Shown: piece by piece, positions 48,643 through 57,642 of the stretch | Layout: each line of letters starts with the position of its first letter | Numbering within the stretch: position 1 is the first letter of the stretch | DNA from: Bradyrhizobium sp. 190 | GTDB lineage: Bacteria > Pseudomonadota > Alphaproteobacteria > Rhizobiales > Xanthobacteraceae | Direction of reading: 5' to 3' | DNA: 64,000 nucleotides | Assembly (NCBI RefSeq): GCF_023073415.1 | Contig: NZ_JADPJL010000024.1 | Location: 186,001-250,000, forward strand | Translations under genes and position numbers: made by a program | The notes under the pieces: model-generated | Database searches by the model: none | Told to the model about the DNA's origin: nothing | Seen by the model: only the letters and a program-made list of their open reading frames with translations

Positions 48643-49437
48643 ATGCTGTATTCAGCCCTTATCAACGTCATGGTGAAAGCCGCGCGCCGCGCCGGCCGCA
48701 GCCTCAAGCGCGACCTCGGCGAGATCGAGCACCTGCAGGTGTCGCTGAAGGGGCCGGCGAACTTCGTCACCAAGGCCGACAAGCGCGCCGAGGAAATGCT
48801 GTACGAGGATCTCGCCAAGGCGCGGCCGGGCTACGGCTTCATCGGCGAGGAAGGCGGCAACCGCGAAGGCGCCGACAAGACCCACACCTGGATTGTCGAT
48901 CCCTTGGACGGCACCACCAACTTCCTGCACGGCATCCCGCAATTTGCGATCTCGATCGGCTTGCGGCGCGAAGACACCATCATCGCCGGCGTGATCTACA
49001 ATCCCGCCAATGACGAATTGTACATCGCCGAGCGCGGCAAGGGCGCCTTCCTCAACGACCAGCGGCTGCGCGTCGCCGGCCGCCGCCAGCTCAATGAATG
49101 CGTGATCGCCTGTGGGCTGCCGCATATCGGCCGCGGCGACCATGAATTGGCGCTGAAGGAAATGGCCGCGCTGCAGAACAAGGTCGCCGGCTTCCGCCGC
49201 TTCGGCGCCGCCTCCCTCGACCTCGCCTTCGTCGCCGCCGGCCGCCTCGACGGCTACTGGGAACGCAACCTGCAGCCTTGGGACATCGCAGCCGGGCAGA
49301 TCATGGTGCGGGAGGCTGGGGGGACGATCTCAGGCATAGAGGGCAGTGACGATCCGCTGAAGACCGGACACGTGGTCTGCGGGAATGAGTATGTGCACGG
49401 GGAGCTGGTGAAGATTCTGAAGCCGCTGGAAAAGTAG
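48643..49437 (+). CDS. suhB: Inositol monophosphatase family protein
   Basis: A 264-residue Mg-dependent phosphatase: FVTKADKRAEEMLYEDLAKARPGYGFIGEEGG (metal Glu), WIVDPLDGTTNFLHGIPQFAISI (the DPxDGT motif), RRFGAASLDLAFVAAGRLDGYWE and LQPWDIAAGQIMVREAGG (WDxAAG). SuhB-type enzymes dephosphorylate inositol-1-phosphate and may help ribosomal RNA maturation. Last gene of the plus-strand cluster. Confidence 0.94.
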   Translation: MLYSALINVMVKAARRAGRSLKRDLGEIEHLQVSLKGPANFVTKADKRAEEMLYEDLAKARPGYGFIGEEGGNREGADKTHTWIVDPLDGTTNFLHGIPQFAISIGLRREDTIIAGVIYNPANDELYIAERGKGAFLNDQRLRVAGRRQLNECVIACGLPHIGRGDHELALKEMAALQNKVAGFRRFGAASLDLAFVAAGRLDGYWERNLQPWDIAAGQIMVREAGGTISGIEGSDDPLKTGHVVCGNEYVHGELVKILKPLEK

Positions 49438-49995
49438 GCGACGGTTTCAGAGCCCGCGCCGTCGCACCATCCGCGATCGGATGATGCAGGCTTCCAGAGA
49501 CGGCAATGACCGGGGCGGGTCGCGGGCTCCCAGCCAAAATATTGAAAACAACCCCATGCACCGTAGCGGCACTCGTCGGGTGCCGAAGCAGACATTTGAC
49601 GCGTCCGGCAAATCAGCGAGACAATGCTAACATCCGGTAGACTGGAGCGTGGATTTGTTGGCGCAACCCATTCGAATTGATACGAGGTGCGCATCCGTGA
49701 CTCGATTGCGGACGCTGGACTAGTGAGCGGGACAGCGGGACGGTTATTGCGATATTCGCAATGCCGCGACGGAATCGTTGCTTCGGACTGCCATGTGCCG
49801 AGTGTTGGGAGCGATCCGGCCAGAGACGGATCGATGCGGCATGGGCGCTGGCACGACACGCGGCTGAAGTCGCGCCATGGGCCTCCGCGGTCGCGCGGCC
49901 GACGCGCCCGCGTCCCCCGCGGGCCGCGCATGGTCCGGAACGCATCGCGAGAATCGTCTTCCGATCTAGTGCAGCGCCATGGCTATGGATGCAGC
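49438..49995. other. 558-bp spacer without a recognisable gene
   Basis: Both strands were read; the open frames have no family pattern and are Arg/Pro/Ser-rich. The base composition shifts to less regular codon periodicity than in neighbouring genes. It may contain decayed coding DNA around 49760-49980, but no parent gene could be named. Confidence 0.5.
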
Positions 49996-51699
49996 TTATT
50001 TCGTCAACCCGACCAGGCCCGCCGCGATAAACGATCCGAGGATCCAGCCGAAGATTCTGTGGAAATAGAAATAGTACCGTGCCCAGGGCGTCTTCAGATC
50101 GATCTCGTAGTGCAGCTCGCGCAATTTGATTATCGGGAGCAGCATGTCGAAACTATACGCCAGCCCATAGGGCATGCGTCGCTGCCTTGCCTCTTCGGTC
50201 AGAGAGAAGACGGCGGCGCCGATGACTATGAAGATCGCCGCCCACAGACCTGGTAGATACATCTTGTATCCATAGCCCGTCAGCAGTCGCGAGCCGCTGA
50301 GGACGAACGCCGTGCCGAGACTAGACAGCAGGGTGGAGGGTTCGAGGCTTTTGATCTTCTGGAACGCTTCGGCGAGCTCTAGATCGCGTGACGCGAAGCC
50401 GATTTGGTTGCCCACGTCCTCGTTCCCGTTGGCGATCATTGTCGCCTTGATGCGGGAATAGGTCTGTGGAGCGAAGGACGTACGCGCGAGCCACGCCTTC
50501 AACCAGGAGGCCTGCTTGTCGGCATCCTGCGACTGCGCTTGCTCCGCGCCGCGACTGGGATTGCGATTGGAGTTGAAGTCGAAGAAGCCGATCTTCGCAC
50601 CGTCCAGATCGATTGAGGTCGGCCAGTAGTGGAGATCGAGGTCGAGAGGCGTCGCGATCGACCCCACGCTGCTCTTGTTCAGGTTCAGACGCGCACCTGC
50701 GCTCCACGTCGTTTGCCCGGACTGCAGCCCGGGCCTCTCGTTGAAGCCGATGTCGAGCGCGTTCTTGATGGTCGCGCCACTCGCGTCGACGTCCTTGAGT
50801 ATCGTGCCCAGCAGGGTCAGCGACGCGGAAAGCTCCGCGTTCTCGAACGATGTTTTTCCCTCGATGCGTGTGCGGTTCAGATGCAGGTCCTGCAGGACGC
50901 GGACGGAATAGAGATTGAGGACGGGCGGCGCCGCGTTCGGACCTCCTATCTGCGAAGCTACGATGTTCAGTTGTCCCCGCACCTCGCTCGAAGCCAGAAC
51001 GACCCTCTGCGCCGCGATCCTGAACAGATTGACGGAACCGTTCGTTCGGACGTGGAGCAGTCTCAAGGTGTCGTCGACATCGGCATCGAGCACGTCGAGG
51101 TCGCCTGCGACGGTTGATCCGGACAGATCGACGCTGGCTAGTTTCACTTTGGGGAAGGAGATGTCGCCGTTGGTGGTCGCTTGATCGCTTCCACCCAGGA
51201 AGACGCTGCCGTCGATGCGGGAGTTGACGGCCTTGATCCCCTTTGCGAACGACGATTTGATGAAGGACAAGGAACCGGAGAAACGACTTCCGGAGAGATC
51301 GGCCACCTCTTCGAACCGACTGTCCGCGATGACTAGGGAGCTTTCGACCGTGAGATCCCGCAGCTGAAGGGGGCCCGTCACGCGGGCGCCTGCGATCGAT
51401 AGACTGGCGTGCTTGAACCGATCTCGGTAGGGACTTTCGGTCAGCAACGTCGCGAGAAAGGACGACGAGATCACGTCGTCCTCGTTTCCCTGCCCGGCGC
51501 CGGCCTGCACCGCACGGAGTTGGATGCGTCCGGTTTCGCAAAGGGTCGTCCAGTTGCTCCGTTCGCGCGGGGACCACGACGCCTCGAATTGACCGCAGCT
51601 CGGTTGGCCAGCGAAGGCCGAACTGGACGGGGCGAGCGCCGGCGTCAGGATGAGAATTGCGCGCATCAGGACGTTCGTCGAGAAATTGTTCGACAACAT
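49996..51699 (-). CDS. Membrane protein with periplasmic beta-helix-like repeat domain, function unknown
   Basis: A 567-residue protein from ATG 51699. A signal-like hydrophobic start (LMRAILILTPALAPSSSAFA) precedes about 350 residues of repeated short strands rich in L/V-x-S/G/D (FKHASLSIAGARVTGPLQL, SVDLSGSTVAGDLDVLDADV, TSFENAELSASLTLLGTIL), looking like a pentapeptide-type solenoid. The C-terminus has one helix (LPGLWAAIFIVIGAAVFSL), a semi-hydrophobic loop (YSFDMLLPIIKL) and a last helix (FGWILGSFIAAGLVGLTK). That resembles the helix-loop-helix tail of proteins loosely annotated as membrane-associated oxidoreductases. No catalytic motif is seen. The start is uncertain (51801 is possible). 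Confidence 0.72.
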   Translation of the reverse strand: MLSNNFSTNVLMRAILILTPALAPSSSAFAGQPSCGQFEASWSPRERSNWTTLCETGRIQLRAVQAGAGQGNEDDVISSSFLATLLTESPYRDRFKHASLSIAGARVTGPLQLRDLTVESSLVIADSRFEEVADLSGSRFSGSLSFIKSSFAKGIKAVNSRIDGSVFLGGSDQATTNGDISFPKVKLASVDLSGSTVAGDLDVLDADVDDTLRLLHVRTNGSVNLFRIAAQRVVLASSEVRGQLNIVASQIGGPNAAPPVLNLYSVRVLQDLHLNRTRIEGKTSFENAELSASLTLLGTILKDVDASGATIKNALDIGFNERPGLQSGQTTWSAGARLNLNKSSVGSIATPLDLDLHYWPTSIDLDGAKIGFFDFNSNRNPSRGAEQAQSQDADKQASWLKAWLARTSFAPQTYSRIKATMIANGNEDVGNQIGFASRDLELAEAFQKIKSLEPSTLLSSLGTAFVLSGSRLLTGYGYKMYLPGLWAAIFIVIGAAVFSLTEEARQRRMPYGLAYSFDMLLPIIKLRELHYEIDLKTPWARYYFYFHRIFGWILGSFIAAGLVGLTK

Positions 51700-51793
51700 G
51701 ATGAGTCCATAAAGTAGGCGGCGCACCGGGTCTTGACAGTGCGGACGCGAGCCCCAACATAAAGTTGTGGCATAAAAGCTCAGGAGCAGTCGC

Positions 51794-51913
51794 GTGCGCA
51801 AGTTTCTGATGATCGTCTTGGCGGCAGCAGCGTGCTACGGAGGTTCCGTGGCGTTCTTCGGTCACGATGCGTCGGCAGGTGCGGGTATAAACTGCGAAGG
51901 GAAGGTTTGCTGA
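51794..51913 (+). CDS. 39-residue predicted exported peptide
   Basis: GTG start with CAGGAG 7 bp upstream. The sequence is signal-like (VRKFLMIVLAAAACYGGSVA) followed by a short mature part ending INCEGKVC, with two cysteines spaced C-x4-C. It is divergent from the beta-helix membrane protein gene, 94 bp from that start. No family recognised; the strong ribosome site and signal peptide favour a real gene. Confidence 0.55.
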   Translation: MRKFLMIVLAAAACYGGSVAFFGHDASAGAGINCEGKVC

Positions 51914-52342
51914 TCTGACCTCTTGTCAGGTCCGAATGACGGCTTTTACCTTGGGCGCATCGATTGCCGCGACCGGTGTGTGGCGCGGAGCTCGCGGAAC
52001 GCCGATCCGCTGGGGCGGCATCATAGGCTAGGGATCGATTTGTCGCATGCAAAGCCCGGCGACCGACCGGGCAGAACGCAGAAATGATCGCGTGATGAAA
52101 CGCGGCCATTTCGAGGTACATTTGACCAAGGCTCGGGGTGTCTTTGGAGAAGATGCGGCTCCGTTCGAAGCTAGGCGGCAACCCGATCCGGAGGGGCGGG
52201 GCCGTCTGGACGTGCGGCCATTTGGGCGAGGACGATGACGAGCACACGAGCAACTCATCACCAGAGCAGTTTCATGGTGTTATAATACCTGAATTCGAGA
52301 AGAGCTTTGCGCTCTGCGATGTGGAGGCCGGCTCCCTCCAGG
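51914..52342. other. Spacer between micro-gene and efflux operon
   Basis: No established gene. A further tiny open frame (51936-52031, 31 codons, hydrophobic and Gly-rich, MTAFTLGASIAATGVWRG...) follows the exported peptide and could be a relic or second peptide. The remainder (52032-52342) shows no coding pattern that I recognise. Confidence 0.4.
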
Positions 52343-55300
52343 TCAGTGGCTGGGCCGCGCCGGCGCCGGCGGCCCGTGCGGTTCGCTCGCCGCCACCTTC
52401 GGCTCCCGATCCCCAGCCAGCACGCGCTGCACGGAGACGAAGAACACCGGCACCATCAGCAGCGCCAGGATCACCACCGCGATCATGCCGCCCATGACGC
52501 TGGTGCCGAGGGCCTGCTGGCTGGCGCCGCCGGCGCCGGTCGCGATCGCCATCGGCAGCACGCCGCAAACGAAGGCCAGGCCCGTCATCAGGATCGGGCG
52601 GAAGCGAAGCGAGCAGGCTTCGATCGTTGCCTCGACCAGCGGCTTGCCTTGGGCGCGCAGATCCTTGGCGAACTCGATGATGAGGATGGCGTCTTTTGCC
52701 GCCAGCCCGATGATGGTGATCAGGCCGACGGTGAAATAGACGTCGTTCGGCAGGCCGCGCATGGTCGCTGCGATCACCGCGCCGCAGATGCCGAGCGGCA
52801 CCGTCAACAAGACCGCGATCGGAATGGTCCAGCTTTCGTAGAGCGCGGCGAGCAGCAGGAACACGACCAGCACCGAGAGGCCGAGCAGGAACGGCGCCTG
52901 CGAGCCCGACAGCTTCTCCTGCAGCGATTGCCCGGTCCATTCGAAACCGAAGCCGCGTGGCAGCTTGCCCGCGAGCCGCTCCATCTCGACGATGGCGTCG
53001 CCGGACGTGAAGCCGGGCTTGGCTTCGCCGGAGATGCGCACGGCGGGATAGTAGTTGAAGCCGGCGATCTGGGTCGGCCCCTTCGACCACTGCACCGTGG
53101 CGAAGGCTGAGAACGGCACCAATTGGCCGCGGTTGTTCTTGACGTTGTAATTGAGGATGTCGTCGGCGTTCATGCGGCTGGCGCGGTCGGCCTGCACGAT
53201 CACGCGCTGCATCCGCCCGCGGTTCGGGAAGTCGTTGATGTAGTTCGAGCCGAGATTGGTCGAGATGGTCTGGTTGATATCCTCGAAGGTGACGCCGAAT
53301 GCGCCGGCCTTTTCGCGGTCGATCATCAGATTGACCTGCGGCGCCGGCGGCAGGCCCTCGACATAGACCTTCTGCAGCACGCGGCCGGCATTGGCTTCCG
53401 CGATCAGCCGGTCGGCGGCGGCGACCAGTGCCGGATAACCCTTCTGGCCGCGGTCCTGCAGGCGGAAGGAGAAGCCCGAGGAATTGCCGAGGTTGTCGAT
53501 CGGCGGCGGCTGCAGCGCCGAAATCCTGGCGTCGCGGATCGAGGAGGAGAGATCGCGGTTGACGTCGGCGACGATCGCTGCGGCGGAATCCTTAGGGCCG
53601 CGCTCCGACCAGTCCTTCAGCGTGATGAAGGCCTGTGCGGTGTTCATGCCCTGGCCGAGGAAGCTGAAACCGGTCAGGAACGTCACGTCCTCGACGCCAG
53701 CGCGCTCGCGCAGATATTTTTCAACCTGCTCCACCGCCGCCTCGGTGCGCGCATAGGAGGAGTCCGACGGCGTCTGCACGTCGGTCGTAATGAAGCCCTG
53801 GTCGTCGACGGGGAGAAAGCCGCCGGGCAGCCGAACGAAGGCCCAGCCGAGCCCGATCAACAGCGCCACGTAGATCAGCATCAGCCGCCCGGTGCGCTTC
53901 AACGAACCCTTTACGGTGCGCGTGTAGCCGCCGCGGCCCGACTCGAGCACGCGGTTGAACCAGCCGAACACGCCCTTGCGCGCGTGACCATGGCCGGCTT
54001 CCACAGGCTTCAGCAGTGTCGCACAGAGCGCCGGCGTCAGCGACAGCGCCAGCAGCGCGGAGAAAGCAATGGCGGACACCATGGTGACCGAGAACTGGCG
54101 GTAGATGATGCCGACCGATCCCGGGAAGAACGCCATCGGCACGAACACCGCCATCAGCACCAGCGTGATGCCGATGATGGCGCTCGTGATCTGCGACATC
54201 GCCTTGCGGGTCGCTTCCTTCGGCGGCAGGCCCTCCTCGGCCATGATGCGCTCGACGTTCTCGACCACGACGATGGCGTCGTCGACGAGGATGCCGACCG
54301 CCAGCACCATGCCGAACATGGTCAGCATGTTGATGGAATAGCCGGCCGCCATCAGCATCGCGCAGGTGCCGAGCAGCGCCACCGGCACCACGATGGTCGG
54401 GATGATGGTGTAGCGGATGTTCTGCAGGAACAGGAACATCACGATGAAGACCAGCACCACCGCCTCGACCAGCGTCATCAGCACCTTGTTGATCGAGGCC
54501 TTGACGACGGGGGTGATGTTGTAGGGGATTTCATAGCCGATATTGGCCGGGAAGAACTTTGACAGTTCCTTCATCTTGGCTTCGACGGCGCTCGCGGTCG
54601 CGAGCGCGTTGCCGGTCGGCGACAGCAGCACCGAAAGGCCCGCGGTCGGCTTGCCGTTGAGCCGCGTGTTGAACTGGTAGCTCAAGCCGCCGATCTCGAT
54701 GCGCGCGACGTCGCGCAGCCGCACGGTCGATCCGTCCGGATTGGCGCGCAGCGTAATCGCGCCGAATTCCTCGGGCGAGGAGAGCTGGCCCTTGACCAAT
54801 ACCAGCGCCGAAATCTTCTGTTCCGGCGTGCTCGGCTCCGCGCCGACGCTGCCCGAGGCGACCTGCGCGTTCTGGGCAGTTATCGCCTTGTTGACGTCGT
54901 CGGCGGTGAGGCCGTAGCCGACCAGCTTTGCGGGATCGACCCAGATGCGCAGGGAACGTTCGGTTGAATAGAGCGTGGCACGGCCGACGCCGGGAATGCG
55001 CCTGATTTCGCCGAGCACGTTTCGGATCATGAAATCGCCGAGGCCGATTTCGTCGAGCGAGCCGTCGGCCGAGTTCAGCGTGATGATCTGCAGCACGGCC
55101 GAGGAGGCTTCCTCGACCAGGATGCCCTGCTGGATCACCGCGCGCGGCAGCCGCGCCTCGACGCGCTTGAGACGGTTCTGAACTTCCACCGAGGCCGCGC
55201 CGGTTTCGGTGCCGGGCACGAAGTTGGCGATGATTTCGACCTGCCCCAGCGAGTCAGAGGTGGATTCGAAGTTGAGGATGCCGGAGGCGCCGTTGAGCTC

Positions 55301-55501
55301 CTCCTCGATCAGCCGCGTGACGCTGTTGTAGAGGTTTTCGGGCGACGCGCCGGGATAGCTGGTCGAGATCGAGATCGAGGGCGGCGCGATGATCGGATAT
55401 TGCGCGACCGCCAACAGCGGAACCGAGATCGCGCCGATCAAACAGATGAAAAGCGCGACGACCCAGGCGAAGATCGGCCTATCAATGAAGAAACTAGGCA
55501 T
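52343..55501 (-). CDS. RND multidrug efflux pump, inner membrane subunit (AcrB/MexB type)
   Basis: A 1052-residue HAE1-family transporter: MPSFFIDRPIFAWVVALFICL start, the hydrophobic proton-pathway segment GILVDDAIVVVENVERIMAEEG (Asp pair), ATRKAMSQITSAIIGITLVL, two large periplasmic loops, and the C-terminal VLPMAIATGAGGASQQALG. It exports drugs and other amphiphiles driven by proton entry, with an adaptor and an outer-membrane channel. The adaptor gene ends 9 bp upstream; no outer-membrane component or regulator is present here. Confidence 0.95.
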   Translation of the reverse strand: MPSFFIDRPIFAWVVALFICLIGAISVPLLAVAQYPIIAPPSISISTSYPGASPENLYNSVTRLIEEELNGASGILNFESTSDSLGQVEIIANFVPGTETGAASVEVQNRLKRVEARLPRAVIQQGILVEEASSAVLQIITLNSADGSLDEIGLGDFMIRNVLGEIRRIPGVGRATLYSTERSLRIWVDPAKLVGYGLTADDVNKAITAQNAQVASGSVGAEPSTPEQKISALVLVKGQLSSPEEFGAITLRANPDGSTVRLRDVARIEIGGLSYQFNTRLNGKPTAGLSVLLSPTGNALATASAVEAKMKELSKFFPANIGYEIPYNITPVVKASINKVLMTLVEAVVLVFIVMFLFLQNIRYTIIPTIVVPVALLGTCAMLMAAGYSINMLTMFGMVLAVGILVDDAIVVVENVERIMAEEGLPPKEATRKAMSQITSAIIGITLVLMAVFVPMAFFPGSVGIIYRQFSVTMVSAIAFSALLALSLTPALCATLLKPVEAGHGHARKGVFGWFNRVLESGRGGYTRTVKGSLKRTGRLMLIYVALLIGLGWAFVRLPGGFLPVDDQGFITTDVQTPSDSSYARTEAAVEQVEKYLRERAGVEDVTFLTGFSFLGQGMNTAQAFITLKDWSERGPKDSAAAIVADVNRDLSSSIRDARISALQPPPIDNLGNSSGFSFRLQDRGQKGYPALVAAADRLIAEANAGRVLQKVYVEGLPPAPQVNLMIDREKAGAFGVTFEDINQTISTNLGSNYINDFPNRGRMQRVIVQADRASRMNADDILNYNVKNNRGQLVPFSAFATVQWSKGPTQIAGFNYYPAVRISGEAKPGFTSGDAIVEMERLAGKLPRGFGFEWTGQSLQEKLSGSQAPFLLGLSVLVVFLLLAALYESWTIPIAVLLTVPLGICGAVIAATMRGLPNDVYFTVGLITIIGLAAKDAILIIEFAKDLRAQGKPLVEATIEACSLRFRPILMTGLAFVCGVLPMAIATGAGGASQQALGTSVMGGMIAVVILALLMVPVFFVSVQRVLAGDREPKVAASEPHGPPAPARPSH

Positions 55502-55510
55502 ATCCCGATC

Positions 55511-56716
55511 TCAGCGGGAGGCTTGCGTCGCCGGTGCGGCCGGTATGCTGCCAACCGAGGCATCCGCATCGATCCACGCTTTCGACTTGACCTTGTCGCC
55601 GGGCACGAATTTCTGGAACCCGTCGACGATGACGCGGTCGCCATCCTTGAGGCCCTCACTGACCAGCCACAGGCCGTCCTGCACCGCGCCGGCGCGGACC
55701 GGCTGCGTCGCCACGCGGCCGTCGTCCTTGACCACGAAAACCTCGCTGCCGCCGCCGGCGTCGCGCTGGATCGCCTGCTGCGGCACAGCCATGGCGTCGG
55801 AATCGATACCCTGTTCGATCAGGACGCGGACATACATGCCCGGCAGCAGTTCGCGATTCGGATTCGGAAACTGGCCGCGCAGCGTGACCTGTCCGGTATA
55901 GGCATCCACCTTGGCTTCGGAAAACAGCAGTTTGCCGGGAACCGGATAGACCGTTCCGTCGTCCAGCACGAGCCGGACCTTGGCGGCGTCGGGTGCAATC
56001 CGGTCGAGATCGCCACTGTCAAAAGCACGGCGCAGCTTGTTCATCTCCGAGACCGATTGGGTGAAGTCGGCGTAGATCGGGTCGAGCTGCTGGATCGTGG
56101 CGAGACTGGTGGTCTCGTTCTGCACCACCAGCGCGCCTTCGCTCACCAGCGCGGCGCCGACGACGCCGCTGATCGGCGCACGGATCGTGGCATAGTCGAG
56201 GTTCAGCCTGGCGCGTGCGACGTCGGCGTTGCGGCTGCCGACCTCGGCCTCGGCCTGGCGCTGGGCAGCGATGGCTTTTTCGTTCTCGGCCTCGGGCGCC
56301 GCGCGCTGGTTGGTCAGCGTCGCGATGCGCCGCGCATGCTGTGCGGCGAGATCGAGCGCAGCCTCAGCCTTGTCCAGCGCGGCTTCGCTCGCCTGCAGCT
56401 CCACCTCGAACGGCTTGGGGTCGATCCGGTACAGCGGATCGCCAGCTTTAACCTCGGTTCCCTGCTGGAACAGGCGCTCGACGACGATGCCCGAAACCCG
56501 TGCACGAACTTCCGAAACCCGGGTGGGCGCAATCCGGCCCGGCAATTCACGCACAACGGCGCGGGCCTGGGAGCGAACGGTGAAGGTGCCTACTTCGGGT
56601 TCGGGAGGTTTTACCGCTGCGGTAGCGGCGATCGGTTCATTGCAGCCAGCCAAAAGCGGCGCCATCGCAGCTAACATCAATACGATGCATGCCGATTGCG
56701 TTCGAAGTCCGGACAT
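55511..56716 (-). CDS. RND efflux periplasmic adaptor (AcrA/MexA type)
   Basis: A 401-residue membrane-fusion protein. The lipoprotein-type leader (LMLAAMAPLLAGCNEP, lipobox LAGC) is followed by a lipoyl/beta-barrel section (ELPGRIAPTRVSEVRARVSGIVVERLFQQGTEV). The alpha-hairpin covers about 95-165, then DYATIRAPISGVVGAALVSEGALV and the MexA-like C-terminus with VIVDGFQKFVPGDKVKSK. First gene of the efflux operon. The 342 bp upstream (56717-57058) contain no regulator gene. Confidence 0.94.
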   Translation of the reverse strand: MSGLRTQSACIVLMLAAMAPLLAGCNEPIAATAAVKPPEPEVGTFTVRSQARAVVRELPGRIAPTRVSEVRARVSGIVVERLFQQGTEVKAGDPLYRIDPKPFEVELQASEAALDKAEAALDLAAQHARRIATLTNQRAAPEAENEKAIAAQRQAEAEVGSRNADVARARLNLDYATIRAPISGVVGAALVSEGALVVQNETTSLATIQQLDPIYADFTQSVSEMNKLRRAFDSGDLDRIAPDAAKVRLVLDDGTVYPVPGKLLFSEAKVDAYTGQVTLRGQFPNPNRELLPGMYVRVLIEQGIDSDAMAVPQQAIQRDAGGGSEVFVVKDDGRVATQPVRAGAVQDGLWLVSEGLKDGDRVIVDGFQKFVPGDKVKSKAWIDADASVGSIPAAPATQASR

Positions 56717-57056
56717 TGAAGATATTGCCCCAGTTCAAGTTGGAAAGCGCGAATTGAGCGTTCGCGGCGTTGTGGTAAGAGGTCGTATTAGGGACCTCGG
56801 GAACTCACGGTTGATGGCATATAGGATAGGGAGAGCCTGCTGCGACGCAATACGGTTTCGCGGCGGCCCAATGTCACACAACGCTATCGCGCTGAAATAG
56901 CTTCAATTTTTCCAGACTCACTCGATTGTGAGCCGGTTCCATTTTCGATCTCAGCAATGGACCTCAAAAAATGAATAAAAACTTATCCATTAGTTGCACG
57001 ACAAGCAGCCCCCCGCCTTATTTGAAGGCGATAAGCACGAATCAGTAAATGCTTCG

Positions 57057-57345
57057 TTAACCGGCCGCCTTCAGCCGGTAATGGCTCACGCTCCACTCGC
57101 TGCCATCGGCGTAACCGAACAGGCCTGTGGTGACGCGAAGGAAGCAGCGCCAGCGCCGCATCCACAACGCGGTCTCGCCGCCATAGACCTTGCGAAGCAC
57201 GCGCTCGATTTCGTCGCGATGGCCAATCCTTCGCGGTGGCGCTGATAATGCACGCCGCTCCAGCGCCCTTCCTTTCCGACCTCGAACAGATCGGCATATT
57301 GCCGGATCGGATGATGGCTCGGCATCACGCCGCCGGAGCGAAGAG
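57057..57345 (-). pseudogene. Remnant of a cyclopropane-fatty-acyl-phospholipid synthase gene
   Basis: Pieces of the Cfa C-terminus lie in three successive frames: GVMPSHHPIRQYADLFEVG...WSGVHYQR, then TAKDWPSRRN, then DEIERVLRKVYGGETALWMRRW...FGYADGSEWSVSHYRLKAAG to a stop at 57057-57059. The order and identity match the end of Cfa-type methyltransferases (MMPSHHLIR, HYxxTxxxW, WxxRW, HY). At least two frameshifts and the missing N-terminal three quarters make it a pseudogene. Confidence 0.75.
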
Positions 57346-57386
57346 GTCCAGATCGTATCGACCCAACCGGAATTGCCGGTCCGCTG

Positions 57387-57467
57387 CTACAGCGCCAGGC
57401 GGCCCGCCATCAGGACCGCAAACGACGCGGCAATGGCCACCAGCGCCTCTGAGATATAGGCCGTCAA
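57387..57467 (-). CDS. Possible 26-residue hydrophobic peptide
   Basis: TTG start with GGGA 6 bp upstream; reads LTAYISEALVAIAASFAVLM then AGRLAL, a single membrane-spanning segment. No family recognised. It could equally be chance; it lies between the cfa remnant and the MotA-like gene. Confidence 0.25.
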   Translation of the reverse strand: MTAYISEALVAIAASFAVLMAGRLAL

Positions 57468-57642
57468 TAAAAATCCCGGTTGGACATCGAAACGTTCCAA
57501 AATACGCTGATGTCAAAGCCGGGTTTCGGGAAGAGGTTCCACCATCGTCTATTCGAAATCGCGGCTTCTCAGCTTTTTTCTCCAGCCCGCTGTGCCATAT
57601 TGGTTCCACAACGCGGCTTTTCGTAACGGATGACACCTGCAA

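Noticed and set aside
53123..54562. 479-codon plus-strand frame inside the RND pump gene
   Set aside because: His/Asp/Arg-rich antisense translation of the well conserved AcrB-type gene.
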